Part shown: positions 22,801-34,800 of the stretch, in pieces
Layout of the letters: each line of letters opens with the position of its first letter
How positions within the stretch are numbered: position 1 is the first letter of the stretch
Source of the DNA: Gonium pectorale
Lineage: Eukaryota > Chlorophyta > Chlorophyceae > Chlamydomonadales > Volvocaceae
Direction of reading: 5' to 3'
Assembly (NCBI GenBank): GCA_001584585.1
Contig: LSYV01000025.1
Span: forward strand, 634,713 to 681,023
Length of the DNA: 46,311 nt
Translations under genes and position numbers: made by a program
The notes under the pieces: generated by a model
The model's input: only the letters and a program-made list of their open reading frames with translations
Database searches by the model: none
Told to the model about the DNA's origin: nothing

Positions 22801-25800
22801 TGACGTACGGGGACCGACCTTCCCCGAAGTCACCAAGGGTTCCATTCATACCGTACGGTAGATGTTGGTCCTTTTCCTCTGCTCTCGCTCGGGGCGGCGG
22901 CCTGTTATTAGTCTCTTCGTACACGGTAGGCTCTGCCTCCTCTCGGGTGCAACCGCAATCCGACTTGCGATGGAGGATTTGGGATACGAACCCGAAACCT
23001 CCAGGAATGAAAATGAGTTCCAATCCCGGAGCGTGGCAAGAAACCGAATCGGTTCGATGAATAGCGCCCAACACCAGCCATAGTTGAGACTTTTGAATAG
23101 CTTCAGAGCACGAGCGTTGCGTATAAAGTGCGTATCGGCCAGTGTTTCATTGCTTGGTTTGTCTGCTGGTGCTCCCTCGCTGCCCGTGTTCTCCTCGCAG
23201 TAACTTCCTGGGGGCAGGCCGGGATCCCCAGCGTCGTCGGGGGTACTGTAACGAAGTCTGTCTGTCTGCGTACAAGGAGCAGATCCGTTTTGGGGTCTGG
23301 CTGCCGTTGGAGACGGGCGGTGGTATCAGTGGTCACAGAGCTTTCGGATCGGTAGGGTCCGTACCCCAATGTCGGGGTCCTGTAACAATCGGATTCTAGT
23401 AAAACGTGCCGTTGACTGCTAGGCAAACTTCGACTACTTCTCTACCCAATAGCTCTTCCCTCTGAACAACCCGCCCTGCGCCCGTCAACCCCAGCTGATG
23501 GCCTAAGTAGCTCACCGTTCTCGTTACAATTGTCATCCTGCCTCTTCCCTGCTGGGCTCCCTTGCTGACACAGTTTGCTGGACATGCGTATTTGTATGTA
23601 TGTGGTGCAGACTAGGCGGACCGCTCTCATGGCTGCCTCTGACGGTGGCCACGTGGAGGTGGTCAAGGCGCTGCTGGAGAAGGGAGCCAACATTCATGCC
23701 GAGGACAGGAAGGTGCGGGTGTCTGGGTGTCTCGGGCTGGCATTTTTCTCTATCGATTCTTTTGGCTTGGACCGTGGTGTTCTCGCTTGCCCAAGCCAGT
23801 TTCAGTTTTGATATCTAGTCAGCTGCGCAAGAAAGACATTAGTTGGTTCCGCGGCCAGGAATTCCTATAGCTAGCTACCTAACGGGATGCCATAATCATG
23901 CTCAGGGCGACCTGTCTACAGGCTTCACTGTGTACATAACGATAATGTGCTGTTGTGGGTATATATGGAAGTGTATGAGAATAGGCAGCTGGACTACCTA
24001 ACCCCGGCGGTGACCCTATATTTTGGGCTTATCGTCATCAATCTGACATGGCCCCATCATCCCCAGCTCATCATGACCGCTACAATTCGCACCTTAGATG
24101 CCCCTCCCTGTACCCCATCATTATATTGCTATTTGCCACCCTGCCCCTGCCGCCCTTGCACTACATTCCCTGGCTTGCTCCCTTGCTGACACGCTTGGCT
24201 GGACATGCGTGTCCATGTTTGTCTGTGGTGCAGACTAGAAAGACGGCCCTCATGGCCGCCTCCGCCGGTGGCCACGTGGATGTGGTCAAGATGCTGCTGG
24301 AAAAGGGGGCCAGGGCGAAAGCTACAGATCACGTATGTATGTGGGTTAGAAGTCCATTGTGTCAATCGTGGTGCTTCTAAATCTGTTCCATGCCTGCTGG
24401 CGTTGCTGTGAGTGGGGCGGATCACTGGTGGGGTGTGTGCGCTTAGTCTCGCCGCATCGTTACCCGCAGGGCAGCTCCTGCTTGGCGCAGTAACGCTACA
24501 ACTTGTAAAATTGAACAGACGAGATAATGAACTCTTCTTATTAGCCAACCGTCCCGCCGCCCTCTTGCTTTTATATTGTTTGTGACGCCCTCATGACCCA
24601 TTCATTCTCGCACACGAACGGCCGTGCGGTAGTGTATCAGCATACTGGAGGCATGTCTGTCGTAGTCCTCTGCTTTATCTGGAGACGTGTTGGGGGTACG
24701 GTGGTGTCTACATTTGCTGTGCGGGGTTGGGGGTGTTGCGCAGTTTATAACGGTTAGTGGGTTTATTGAGGTAAAGGAGCAAACGCCTTGCGGAAACGCC
24801 AGCACAGTAACTTGTTCGGTCTCAACCCCTCACTAGCTTAACTTTTGACTGCCACCCTTCCGCTGCTTTGACTCACTCGCTTGCCGAGATGCTTGCTCAG
24901 CTGTACATGCATGTTCCGGTGTTTGTATGTCTGTGGTGCAGGATGGGCGTACGGCCCTCATGGCAGCCTCAGACGGTGGCCACGTTGAGGTGGTCAAGGC
25001 GCTTCTGGAGAAGGGAGCCAAGGCGAAAGCTAAAGATCATGTATGTTGGTTGGGATTCTATCGCATCAATAGTCTTGCTTATTCATCTATTCCATGCCTT
25101 ACGTTGCTGTGAGTAGGGCGGAGGAGTGCAGTGGGTGGGTGCGTGCGCTTAGTCCCGCCGCATCCTTTCCCGCAGGGTAGTGGCGGCATCCTGGGCATAT
25201 TAGATATTGTGCAGATGAGATACTGAATTCAGTTCATCCACCCACCCCCCGCCGCCCTCTTTGATAGTGTTTGTGACGCCCTCATGACCCATTCATTCTC
25301 GCACACGAACGGCGGTGCGGATGTGTATCAGCATACTGGAAGCATGGCTGTCGTAGTCATCTGCTTTATCTGGAGACGTGTTTGGGGTACGGTGGTGTCT
25401 ACATTTGTTGGCGGGGTTGGGGCTGTGGTGAGGTGCGTAATGGTTAGCGGGTGAATTGAGGAAAGGGAGCAAATGCCTTGCGGAAAGGCCAGCACTGTAA
25501 CATTGCGGCGTAGGCGGTTGAGGGGGTGGCGCATGAGGTAGCCACCAATATAGGTGTTTGACTGTCATTCTTGAGGGGCGACGCTGGTTGTGTGCCAGCC
25601 GGATCCTCATCTTGTAACTTTCTTGATTACATGAATGTATGGCTGATATACGGATTGGCCCTGCTGCTGCTGCTGCTGGTCTGGTGGGGTTGGACCCCGT
25701 GTCACGTCGGGATGGGGGATGGGCAATAATGCATGCCCAACGGGCTATGAGTGACATGGCGAATAGACAGCCACTCTATCTAAAGCTCATTATCATAGCT

Positions 25801-28800
25801 TAATAATAGACTTCCACCCTACCTGCCCCTTCCCTGGCTCACTTGCTTGCCGAGATGCTTGCTTAGTTGTACATGCATGTTCCGGTGTTTGTATCTCTGT
25901 GGTGCAGGATGGGCGTACGGCCCTCATGGCCGCCTCCGCCGGTGGCCACGTGGAGGCGGTCAAGGTGCTGCTGGAAAAGGGGGCAAAGACGGAATTTAAG
26001 GATCTGGTGAGTGGTTGCGATTCATTGTGTCAATCGTGGAACTTCTTCATCTGTTCCATGCCTGCTGGCGTTGCTGTGAGTGGGGCGGATCATCACTGGT
26101 GGGGTGTGTGCGCTTAGTCTCGCCGCATCGTTACCCGCAGGGCAGCGGCATCGTCCTGCTTGGCGCAGTAACGCTATAACTTGTAAATTGAGCAGACGAG
26201 ATAATGAACTCTTCTAAGCCAACCGTCCCGCCGCCCTCTTGCTTTTGTAGTGTTTGTGACGCCCTCATGACCCATTCATTCTCGCACACGAACGGCCGTG
26301 CGAATGTGTATCAGCATACTGGAAGCATGTCTGTCGTAGTCCTCTGCTTTATCTGGAGACGTGTTGGGGGTACGGTGGTGTCTACATTTGCTGTGCGGGG
26401 TTGGGGGTGTTGCGCAGTTTATAACGGTTAGTGGATTTATTGAGGTAAGGGAGCAAACGCCTTGCGGAAACGCCAGCACAGTAACTTGTTCGGTCCCAAC
26501 CGCTCACTAGCTTAACTTTTGACTGCCACCCTTCCGCTGCTTTGACTCACTTGCTTGCCGAGATGCTTAGCTGTACATGCATGTTCCGGTGTTTGTATGT
26601 CTGTGGTGCAGGATGGGCGGACGGCCCTCATGGTGGCCTCCGATGGTGGCCGCGTGGAGGTGGTCAAGGCACTGCTGGAGAAGGGGGCCAACACAGAAGC
26701 GAAGGATCCGGTACGTTGCCAGGTGCTGCTGGAGAAGGGGGCCAACGCTAAAGCTAAAGATCATGTTTGTTGGTTGGGCCATTGTCAGTGACGACCGTGA
26801 TCCTCTGTCTTTTCTGTGTATGGCATGGCCGTTTTGTGAGTTTGGAGGATAAGTGGGTGGGTGTGTGCGCTTAGTCTCGCCGGAACCCCGAAGCTTGCGA
26901 CGAATGTATGCACAGTCGTGAACGATATCAATTGCGCGACCACCCACTCCATCTTTCCCTCTGTCGAAATGATACGGCGAATGGTGTTCGCTACAGTGTA
27001 AATCAGAGATATCTACCTGGACACACAGCAGCGGCATACGGCGGAGCGATCCCTGCTCTAGCTTGGGAGCACCAGGATAGATTCTCCCATTCAGGGAATA
27101 TTGCCCAGCTCACGCTGCGCTACAAGCCCTCGAAGCGCCCTCGCCACGCACAGATATCCGTGCGCTACGCGAGGTACATGAACACACCCTGGCAAAGGAC
27201 CTACATCGTGCAATTACATTCTTGCTGCAATTTGCAAAACGGCACTATGCCGTACACAGCTCATGCCGTACACAGACAATCAGCTCTTTTGGGGCTCCAC
27301 GTACAGATTTCAGATGTCGGTACCATGTACCGACTTTCGGGGGTTTTGGGGTGAGCCCCCAGCGGTGACCGACCCCTGCCATCCGTCCGTACCGGGCCTC
27401 AATTGTTCTGTGATTTCGTGCTCACTTGCAAACAGAATACACGGCTCATACGGCCACCAGGCAAGTAATCTCGTACTCGAGTTACACAGCGAAAAATATG
27501 ATTACGTACGCCCGGCGTGACACGAGCGTGTATCAAGGAGGCGGGGCAGAGATCGTTTTGCAGCATTATTGTCTGTTCCCTGCAGCTCACCATCTTGACC
27601 TTCGACTGCCACCCTTGTTCTGCCCCGTCTGGCTCTCTTGCTGACACGTTTGGCTGGACATGTGTGCTCCATGTATGTGTGTGTTGCAGTATGGGCGGAC
27701 GGCCCTCATGGTGGCCTCCGATGGTGGCCACGTGGAGGTGGTCAAGGCACTTCTGGAGAAGGGGGCCAACACGGCAGTCGAGACTCCGGTAAGTGTGCAA
27801 ACTGTCGATTAAGTCAATTGGTTGGGACGATCAATTTCTTTGATTGCCAGCTGGTTTAGTCGGGCTATGTGTCAGTAAAGCCCGTTGAGATAAGCCCATG
27901 GGGAATGCGACCTAACCCGAAGCAGCCAGCTTCACTTCGTTCACCCAACTAACGGCGGCCCTCTGCGATCCCGCTCGGACCACAAGCGTTGCGGAAACAT
28001 CCGCTGCGATGCATGTCGGCCCCTATCCCCCCCTCTGTGGCAACCTCAAGTGGTATGTGATTGTCATCCTGCCCTGCCCCGCCTGGCTCTCTTGCTGACA
28101 CGTTTGGCTGGACATGTGTGCTCCATGTATGTGTGTGTTGCAGTATGGGCGGACGGCCCTCATGGTGGCCTCCCATGGTGGCCACGTGGAGGTGGTCAAG
28201 GCGCTTCTGGAGAATGGGGCAAACACAGATGCGAAGGGTCCAGTAAGTTGGGTGGTATTTCATAGCGCCAATGGCCGGGCTTCATTTTTCCGTTACATGA
28301 CTGGCGTTGCTGCAAGAGGGTGGGCGGATCAGTGGGTGGGTGCGTGTGCTAAGTCTCGCGTCACCGTTTCCCGCAGGGCAGCGGCCACATTGTGGGCCTA
28401 GCAGCTCCGCAGGATGGGATAAAGGAAGGTGTTTGCCTCACCGAAATGTCTCTCTGTATGTCCTGTGGATGAAATGCATTACAATTACGCCAACGTGGTC
28501 CGGATTCGTACATGCACGTATACGGCTGTGTGGCACTGTATATACTTGCTTCGTTTGAAGTCAGGGTCACAGGAGGCATACATGTGGGGGGGGACTATGC
28601 TGTCGAGGTGGGGCTGTGGCTTAGGATGGGTTATGGTAAGCGGGTAGTGAGCCATGCATGCGTTCCGGAGTTGCCAGCAAGGTAGCATGTTCGTTGGTTC
28701 CCTGCAGCTCACCATATTGACCTTCGACTGCCACGCTTGTCCTGCCCCGTCTGGCTCTCTTGCTGACACTTTTGGCTGGACACGCGTGAACTGTTTATGT

Positions 28801-31800
28801 GTGTGTTGCAGGATGGGCGTACGGCCCTAATTGATGCCTCCACCGGTGGCAACGTGGAGGTGGTCAAGATGCTGCTGGAGAAGGGGGCCAACACAGAAGC
28901 GAAGGGTCCGGTAAGTTGGATGGTATTTCATTGAGCCAATGGCCGGGCTTCTTCATTAGATTACATGACTGGCGTTGCTGTAAGCGGGTGGGCGGATAAG
29001 GGTGTGTGTGTGTGTGTGTGTGCTTAGTCTCGCGTCATCGTTACCCAGGCAGGGCAGCGGCCACATTGTGGGCCTAGCAGCTCCACACGTTGGGAAGAAG
29101 GAAGGTGTTTGCAGAAGGCTGTCCATTTTCCGAACCTTCCCTCCGTCCTCTGCATAAAATACAGAGTAGACGTCGTAGTCGCACATACACGACTGTATGT
29201 GTGGCACTACTGTACTTGCTATATGTGCAGTCAGGGTAACTCGAGGCTTGTGTGAGTATGTGTGGGGGAAGGGACTTTTCAGTCGAGGTAGGACCAACAT
29301 GTTCGTTGGTTCCCTGCAGCTCACCATATTGACCTTCGACTGCCAGCCTTGTCCTGCCCCGTCTGGTTCTTTTGCTGATTCTTTTGGCTGGACATGCGTG
29401 CTTCGTGTATGTATGTGTTGCAGAAAGGGCGTGCGGCCCTAATGGTGGCCTCCGATGGTGGCCACGTGGAAGTGGTCAAGGCGCTTCTGGAGAAGGGGGC
29501 CAACACAGAAGCGAAGGATCAGGTAGGTTGGATGGTATTTCATTGAGCCAATGGCCGGGCTTCTTCATTAGATTACATGACTGGCGTTGCTGTAAGGGGG
29601 TGGGCGGGTGGGTGCGTGTGCTTAGTTTCGCCTCACCGTTTCCCGCAGGCAGGGCAGCGGCCACATTGTGGGCCTTGCAGTACCACACGTTGGGAAGAAG
29701 GAAGGTGTTTGCAGAAGGCTGTCCGTTTTCCGACCCTTCCCTCCGTTCTCTGCATTAAATACCTGACAATTATGCCAACGTGCCCGTAGTCGCGCATACA
29801 CGGCTGTGTGGCACTACCGGTACTGTACTTGCTATATGTGCAGTCAGGGTAATTCGAGTCTTGTGTGAGTTTGTGTGGGGAAAGGGACTTTTCAGTCGAG
29901 GTAGGGCTGTTTTTTAGGTAGGGTGGTTTGTTATGGTGAGCGGGTAGTGCGTTCCGGAGTTGCCAGCAAAGTAGCATGTTCGTTGGTTCCCTGCAGCTCA
30001 CCATCTATCTTGACCTTCGACTGCCACCCTTCGCCTGCCCCGTCTGGTTCTTTTGCTGACACTTTTGGCTGGACATGTGTTCCGTGTATGTGCGTATGTG
30101 TTGCAGAAAGGGCGTACGGCCCTTCTGGCAGCCTCCACCGGTGGCCACGTGGAGTTGGTCAAGGCGCTTCTGGAAAAGGGGCCCAATACAGAAGCGAAGG
30201 GTCCGGTAAGTTGGGTGGTATTTCATTGTGCCAATGGCCGGGCTTCTTTATTAGGTTACATGACTGGCGTTGGTGTAAGCGGGTGGGCGGATATATATGC
30301 ATCATATGACAGTTACGCCAACGTGGTCCGGATTCGTACATGCACGTATACGGCTGTGTGGCACTGTATATACTTGCTTCGTTTGAAGTCAGGGTCACAG
30401 GAGGCATACATGTGGGGGGGGCTATGCTGTCGAGGTGGGGCTGTGGCTTAGGATGGGTTATGGTGAGCGGGTAGTGAGCTATGCATGCTTTCCGGAGATG
30501 CCAGCAATGTAACATGTTCGTTGGTTCCCTGCAGCTCACCATCTTGACCTTCGACTGCCACCCTTGGCCTGCCCCGTCTGGCTCTCTTGCTGACACTTTT
30601 GACTGGACATGCGTGTTCTGTTTTTGTGTGTGTTGCAGGATGGGCGTACGGCCCTCATGGTAGCCTGCGATTGTGGCCACGTGGAGGTGGTCAAGGCGCT
30701 TCTGGAGAATGGGGCAAACACAGAAGCGAAGGGTCCAGTAAGTTGGGTGGTATTTCATTGTTTCAATGGCCGGGCTTCATTTTCCGTTACATGACTGGCG
30801 TTGCTGCAAGAGGGTGGGCGGATCAGTGGGTGGGTGCGTGTGCTAAGTCTCGCGTCACCGTTTCCCGCAGGGCAGCGGCCACATTGTGGGCCTAGCAGCT
30901 CCGCAGGATGGGATAAAGGAAGGTGTTTGCATACGAGTGTCTCTTTACCGAAACTTCTCTCTGTCCTGGATGAAATGCATGACAATTACGCCAACGAACG
31001 TGGTCCGGATTCGTACATTCACGCATACGGCTGTGTGGCACTGTACATACTTGCCACGTTTGAAGTCAGGGTCACAGGAGGCAAGCATGTGTGTAGGGGG
31101 GGGGGACTATGCTGTCAAGGGGGGGCTGTGGTTAAGGATGGGTTATGGTGAGCGGGTAGTGAGCTATGCATGCGTTCCGGAGTTGCCAGCAAAGTAGCAT
31201 GTTCGTTGGTTCCCTGCAGCTCACCATCTTGACCTTCGACTGCCACCCTTGGCCTGCCCCGTCTAGCTCTCTTGCTGACACTTTTGACTGGACATGCGTG
31301 TTCTGTTTTTGTGTGTGTCTTGCAGGATGGGCGTACGGCCCTCATGGTAGCCTGCGATTGTGGCCACGTGGAGGTGGTCAAGGTGCTTCTGGAGAAGGGG
31401 GCCAACACGGAAGTCGAGAATCCGGTACGTCACAACCGCGGTGCGTCTGAGCTCGATCAACTCAGGGTTAGTGGGCTGTGGAGCTAAAATCGCACACATA
31501 CGACCAGCCCCAAAGCTGCGGGCATGTCGATTCCCACCCACCCATCCCTAACTAGCTGATGCATAAGACGCAGAGGGCCTTCCTTTATTACACCATGCCT
31601 TAATGCATAAGGTCGTCGATAACATTTCACCAAGCGGCGGCCCTCTGCGATTCCGCTTGGACCACAGGCGATGCATGTCCGCCCCTACCCCCACCCCTGT
31701 GGCATCCTCAGGTCGCATCTGATCGTCATCCTGCCCTGCCCCGCCTGGCTCTCTTGCTGACACGTTTGGCTGGACATGCATGTTCCGTGTATGTGTGTGT

Positions 31801-34800
31801 TGCAGTATGGGCGGACGGCCCTCATGGTGGCCTCCGATGGTGGCCATGTGGAGGTGGTCAAGGCGCTTCTGGAGAAGGGGGCAAACGCAGAATCGAAGGA
31901 TCCGGTCCGTTGGTTGGGACTTCATTGTTTCAATGGCCGGGCTTCTTTTTTCCGTTACATGACTGGCGTTGCTATAAGCGGGTGGGCGGATCAGTGGGTG
32001 GGTGCGTCTGCTTAGTCTTGCCTCACCGTTTCACGCAGGGCAGCGGCCACATTGTGGGCCTAGCAGCTCCGCAGGTTGGGATAAAGGAAGGTGTTTGCAT
32101 AAGAGTGTCTCTTCACCGAACCTTCCAGTGGATGAAATGCATGACAATTACGCCAACGTGGTCAGGATTCGTACATGCACGTATACGGCTGTGTGGCACT
32201 GTACATACTTGCTACGAGGTCAGGGTCACAGGAGGCATACATGTGGGGGGGGACTATGCTGCCGAGGTGGGGCTGTGGCTTAGGATGGGTTATGGTGAGC
32301 GGGTAGTGAGCTATGCATGCGTTCCGGAGATGCCAGCAAAGTAGCATGTTCGTTGGTTCCCTGCAGCTCACCATCTTGACCTTCGACTGCCAGCCTTGGC
32401 CTGCCCCGTCTGGCTCTCTTGCTGACACTTTTGGCTGGACATGTGTGCTTCGTGTATGTGTGTCTTGCAGGATGGGCGTACGGCTCTCCTGGCGGCCTCC
32501 AGCGGTGGCCACGTTGAGGTGGTCAAGGCGGCTCTGGAGAAGGGGGCCAACACAGAAGCTAAGGATTCGGTAAGTATATATGTCACAGCCGCGTTGCGTC
32601 TGAGGTTTCGGTGCTTCATCCCTCTGTGCCTTTGATTGGCCGCAACGACATGCCCGGCTGTCCCCGCTCGCCCTCGCCCAGCTCAGTGTTGGTGGGCTGT
32701 GGTGCTTAAATCGCACACATACGACCAGCCCCAAAGCTGCGGGCATGTCGATTCCAACCCATCCATCCCTAACTAGCTGATGCATAAGACGCAGAGGGCC
32801 TCTCCTCTCCCCGGCGCGGCTGGCTCTCTTGCTGACTCGTTTGGCTGGACATGCATGTTCCGTGTATGTGTGTGTTGCAGGGGGGACGTACGGCCCTCAT
32901 GGTGGCCTCCGATGGTGGCCATGTAGAGGTGGTCAAGGCGCTTCTGGAGAAGGGGGCCAACACAGAAACGAAGGATCCGGTCAGTTGGTCGGGACTCCAT
33001 TGCGCCAATTGCCGGGCTTCTTCATTAGATTACATGACTGGCGTTGCTGTAAGCGGGTGGGCGGATAAGGGGGTGGGTGCGTTCGCATCGGCAGTGTACG
33101 GGCGTAGTAGTCCTACATGCGGCTGCATACATGAAGAGCACAGCTGATTTGGGAGCTTGACAGTCGCTGGCATTCGGAGACGTGTATAGGGAGGTTTATC
33201 TGCGCAGTTAGGGTGAGCGAGGTTCTTCAGCTTAAGGGGGAGGGAGTTTGCTGTTCGAGGTAGCTGGAACTTTGATTTAGGGCGGGGGGTTATGGTGATC
33301 TGTGAGCAATGCGTTCCGGAGTTGCCAGCAAAGTAACATGTTCGTTGGTTCCCTGCAGCTCACCATCTTGACCTTCGACTGCCACCCTAGGCCTGCCCCT
33401 ACCCCTGGCCCGGCTGGCTCATATGCTTGCCGACATGCGTGTTACGTGTTTGTGTGTCTGTGGTGCAGGATGGGCGGGCGGCCCTCATGGCTGCCTCAGA
33501 CAGTGGCCATGTGGAGGTGGTGAAAGCGCTGCTGGAGAAGGGAGCCAACACAGAAGCGAAGTGTATGGTCAGTAGTGAGGAATCCCTAGTGTTAGGAGAT
33601 ATCGTGCTTCTTCATCTGCTCCATGTCTCTGGGGGATGGTCATGCCTTAGTACCGGGTTCGACGATTCAAGGTACAACATATCAGCAAAAATGCTGGTGT
33701 AAGCCCCGTTTAAGTTTTAAGTTTAAAGTCTAAGTTTAAGTCCGTCCGTCCGTCCGTTCGTCCGTCCGTCCGTCCGTCCGTCCGTATGAAGCCGGTCGAC
33801 CATCACACGCCTCGCGAATATTTAGATGCATTGGTTACACGTGAAGGACTGGCGGGCCGAACCCATCACCAGCCGTACATGCTGTACCTCACGTGGCACG
33901 CTCGAAGGCGCACCAACACAGCCACCAGCCCAAGCCTTCTAGTCGCCTAGGCCACCTAATTCTAGCCTACAGGTCGCCGACACCGACTATACCCAAGCCA
34001 GCAATTCGTCGGGTCCACCTAAGCCAAGCCTGCGTGGATGATTAGGGATCTGTTCGTAACAGAAGAGTGCAGGTGGCCCACACCGTTACGGTACGGCACG
34101 AGTTGACTACGGAACGACCGTCCGCACACGGTGTTACCCGAAACCCCTGTGCCCTACCAAGTAGGACAAGTGCACACGCACGTCCCTAGCGTTTGAGGGC
34201 TCCTGAAAAGGCCATTCATACTGGCGTTGAACCCCGCAATAAAAATAGGTACATGCCGCAACAAGGAGCCGCTACGCAGGCAGGCTCATCAGGAATGCAT
34301 ATTCACGGCCAGGTGCGCAAGGAAGAGGTACCGACACGACACACCAAGCCGAACCCAGCACCTTGTCTGAATAGCACAGGCAGATCCCGTGCCACTACAT
34401 GAAAACCGGGAAACATGAAAGGGCGAAAGGGAGGCTCACTTACGCACTGTACGCGTCCAAACACGTTGCGACCCTCAGCCCTAAGCTCGTTGCGGATGAT
34501 TAGCCTGTTAGTAATAATGACATCGCTGTGCGGCACGCAGCCCAGGTATTCATTTAACTTCACCAGCCGAGTTGGCGCCCGATACCTAGTGCCACAAACA
34601 GCATTTAATATTGTCGATGTATTATTCCATCAAAATTTGAGGAGTCGCTGCGACCTCGTCACGTCCATCGGCCCCGGCATGGCCACGCGATAGAGGTGGC
34701 CATGCCCTTCCCCCTGTCCCCCCCCTTTCGGTAACAACGCAGCATGCTTGTGAACAAGGCACTGCTGCAGTTTCAACCAAAGTCAAGTTGGTTGTCGGCA

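Larger units (their letters stand above)
24333..26525 (+). repeat. tandemly copied exon-intron units, series A
   Basis: Intron sequence after exons 10, 11 and 12 is repeated three times (about 24380-24850, 25090-25510 and 26040-26525). Each copy has CGCTTAGTC-CGCCGCATC, GTTTGTGACGCCCTCATGAC, CATTCATTCTCGCACACGAA, TATCAGCATACTGGA and CTTTATCTGGAGACGTGTT in order. Copies 1 and 3 are most alike. The duplicated unit is exon plus intron, about 0.7-1 kb. Confidence 0.9.
27590..33470 (+). repeat. tandemly copied exon-intron units, series B
   Basis: Exons 14-24 sit in highly similar units of about 0.4-0.7 kb. Before most exons comes GTTCGTTGGTTCCCTGCAGC, TCACCATCTTGACCTTCGAC, then GGCTGGACATG. After them comes GTAAGTTGG, then GGCCGGGCTTC, TACATGACTGGCGTTG and GGCAGCGGCCACATTGTGGG. 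A later block (GTGGTC-GGATTCGTACATGC, then ACGGCTGTGTGGCACTGTA) recurs near 28500, 30325, 31005 and 32157. Units are more alike than those of the left part, pointing to recent expansion. Confidence 0.92.

Noticed and set aside
22960..23010. tRNA on the minus strand (B-box-like GGTTCGTATCC)
   Set aside because: No acceptor stem, D arm or anticodon arm could be folded around it. At most a SINE remnant.
26908..27354. 148-codon plus-strand ORF within the array
   Set aside because: No recognisable motif, lies inside an intron between two splice-consistent ankyrin exons, and is not repeated elsewhere.
24129..33008. Antisense ORFs repeated across the ankyrin exons
   Set aside because: They recur only because the exons recur. 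The sense strand has splice sites and the ankyrin motif.
14080..33567. CRISPR-like regular repeat array
   Set aside because: Spacing is irregular, repeats are about 100-bp coding exons with splice sites, and the DNA is eukaryotic.
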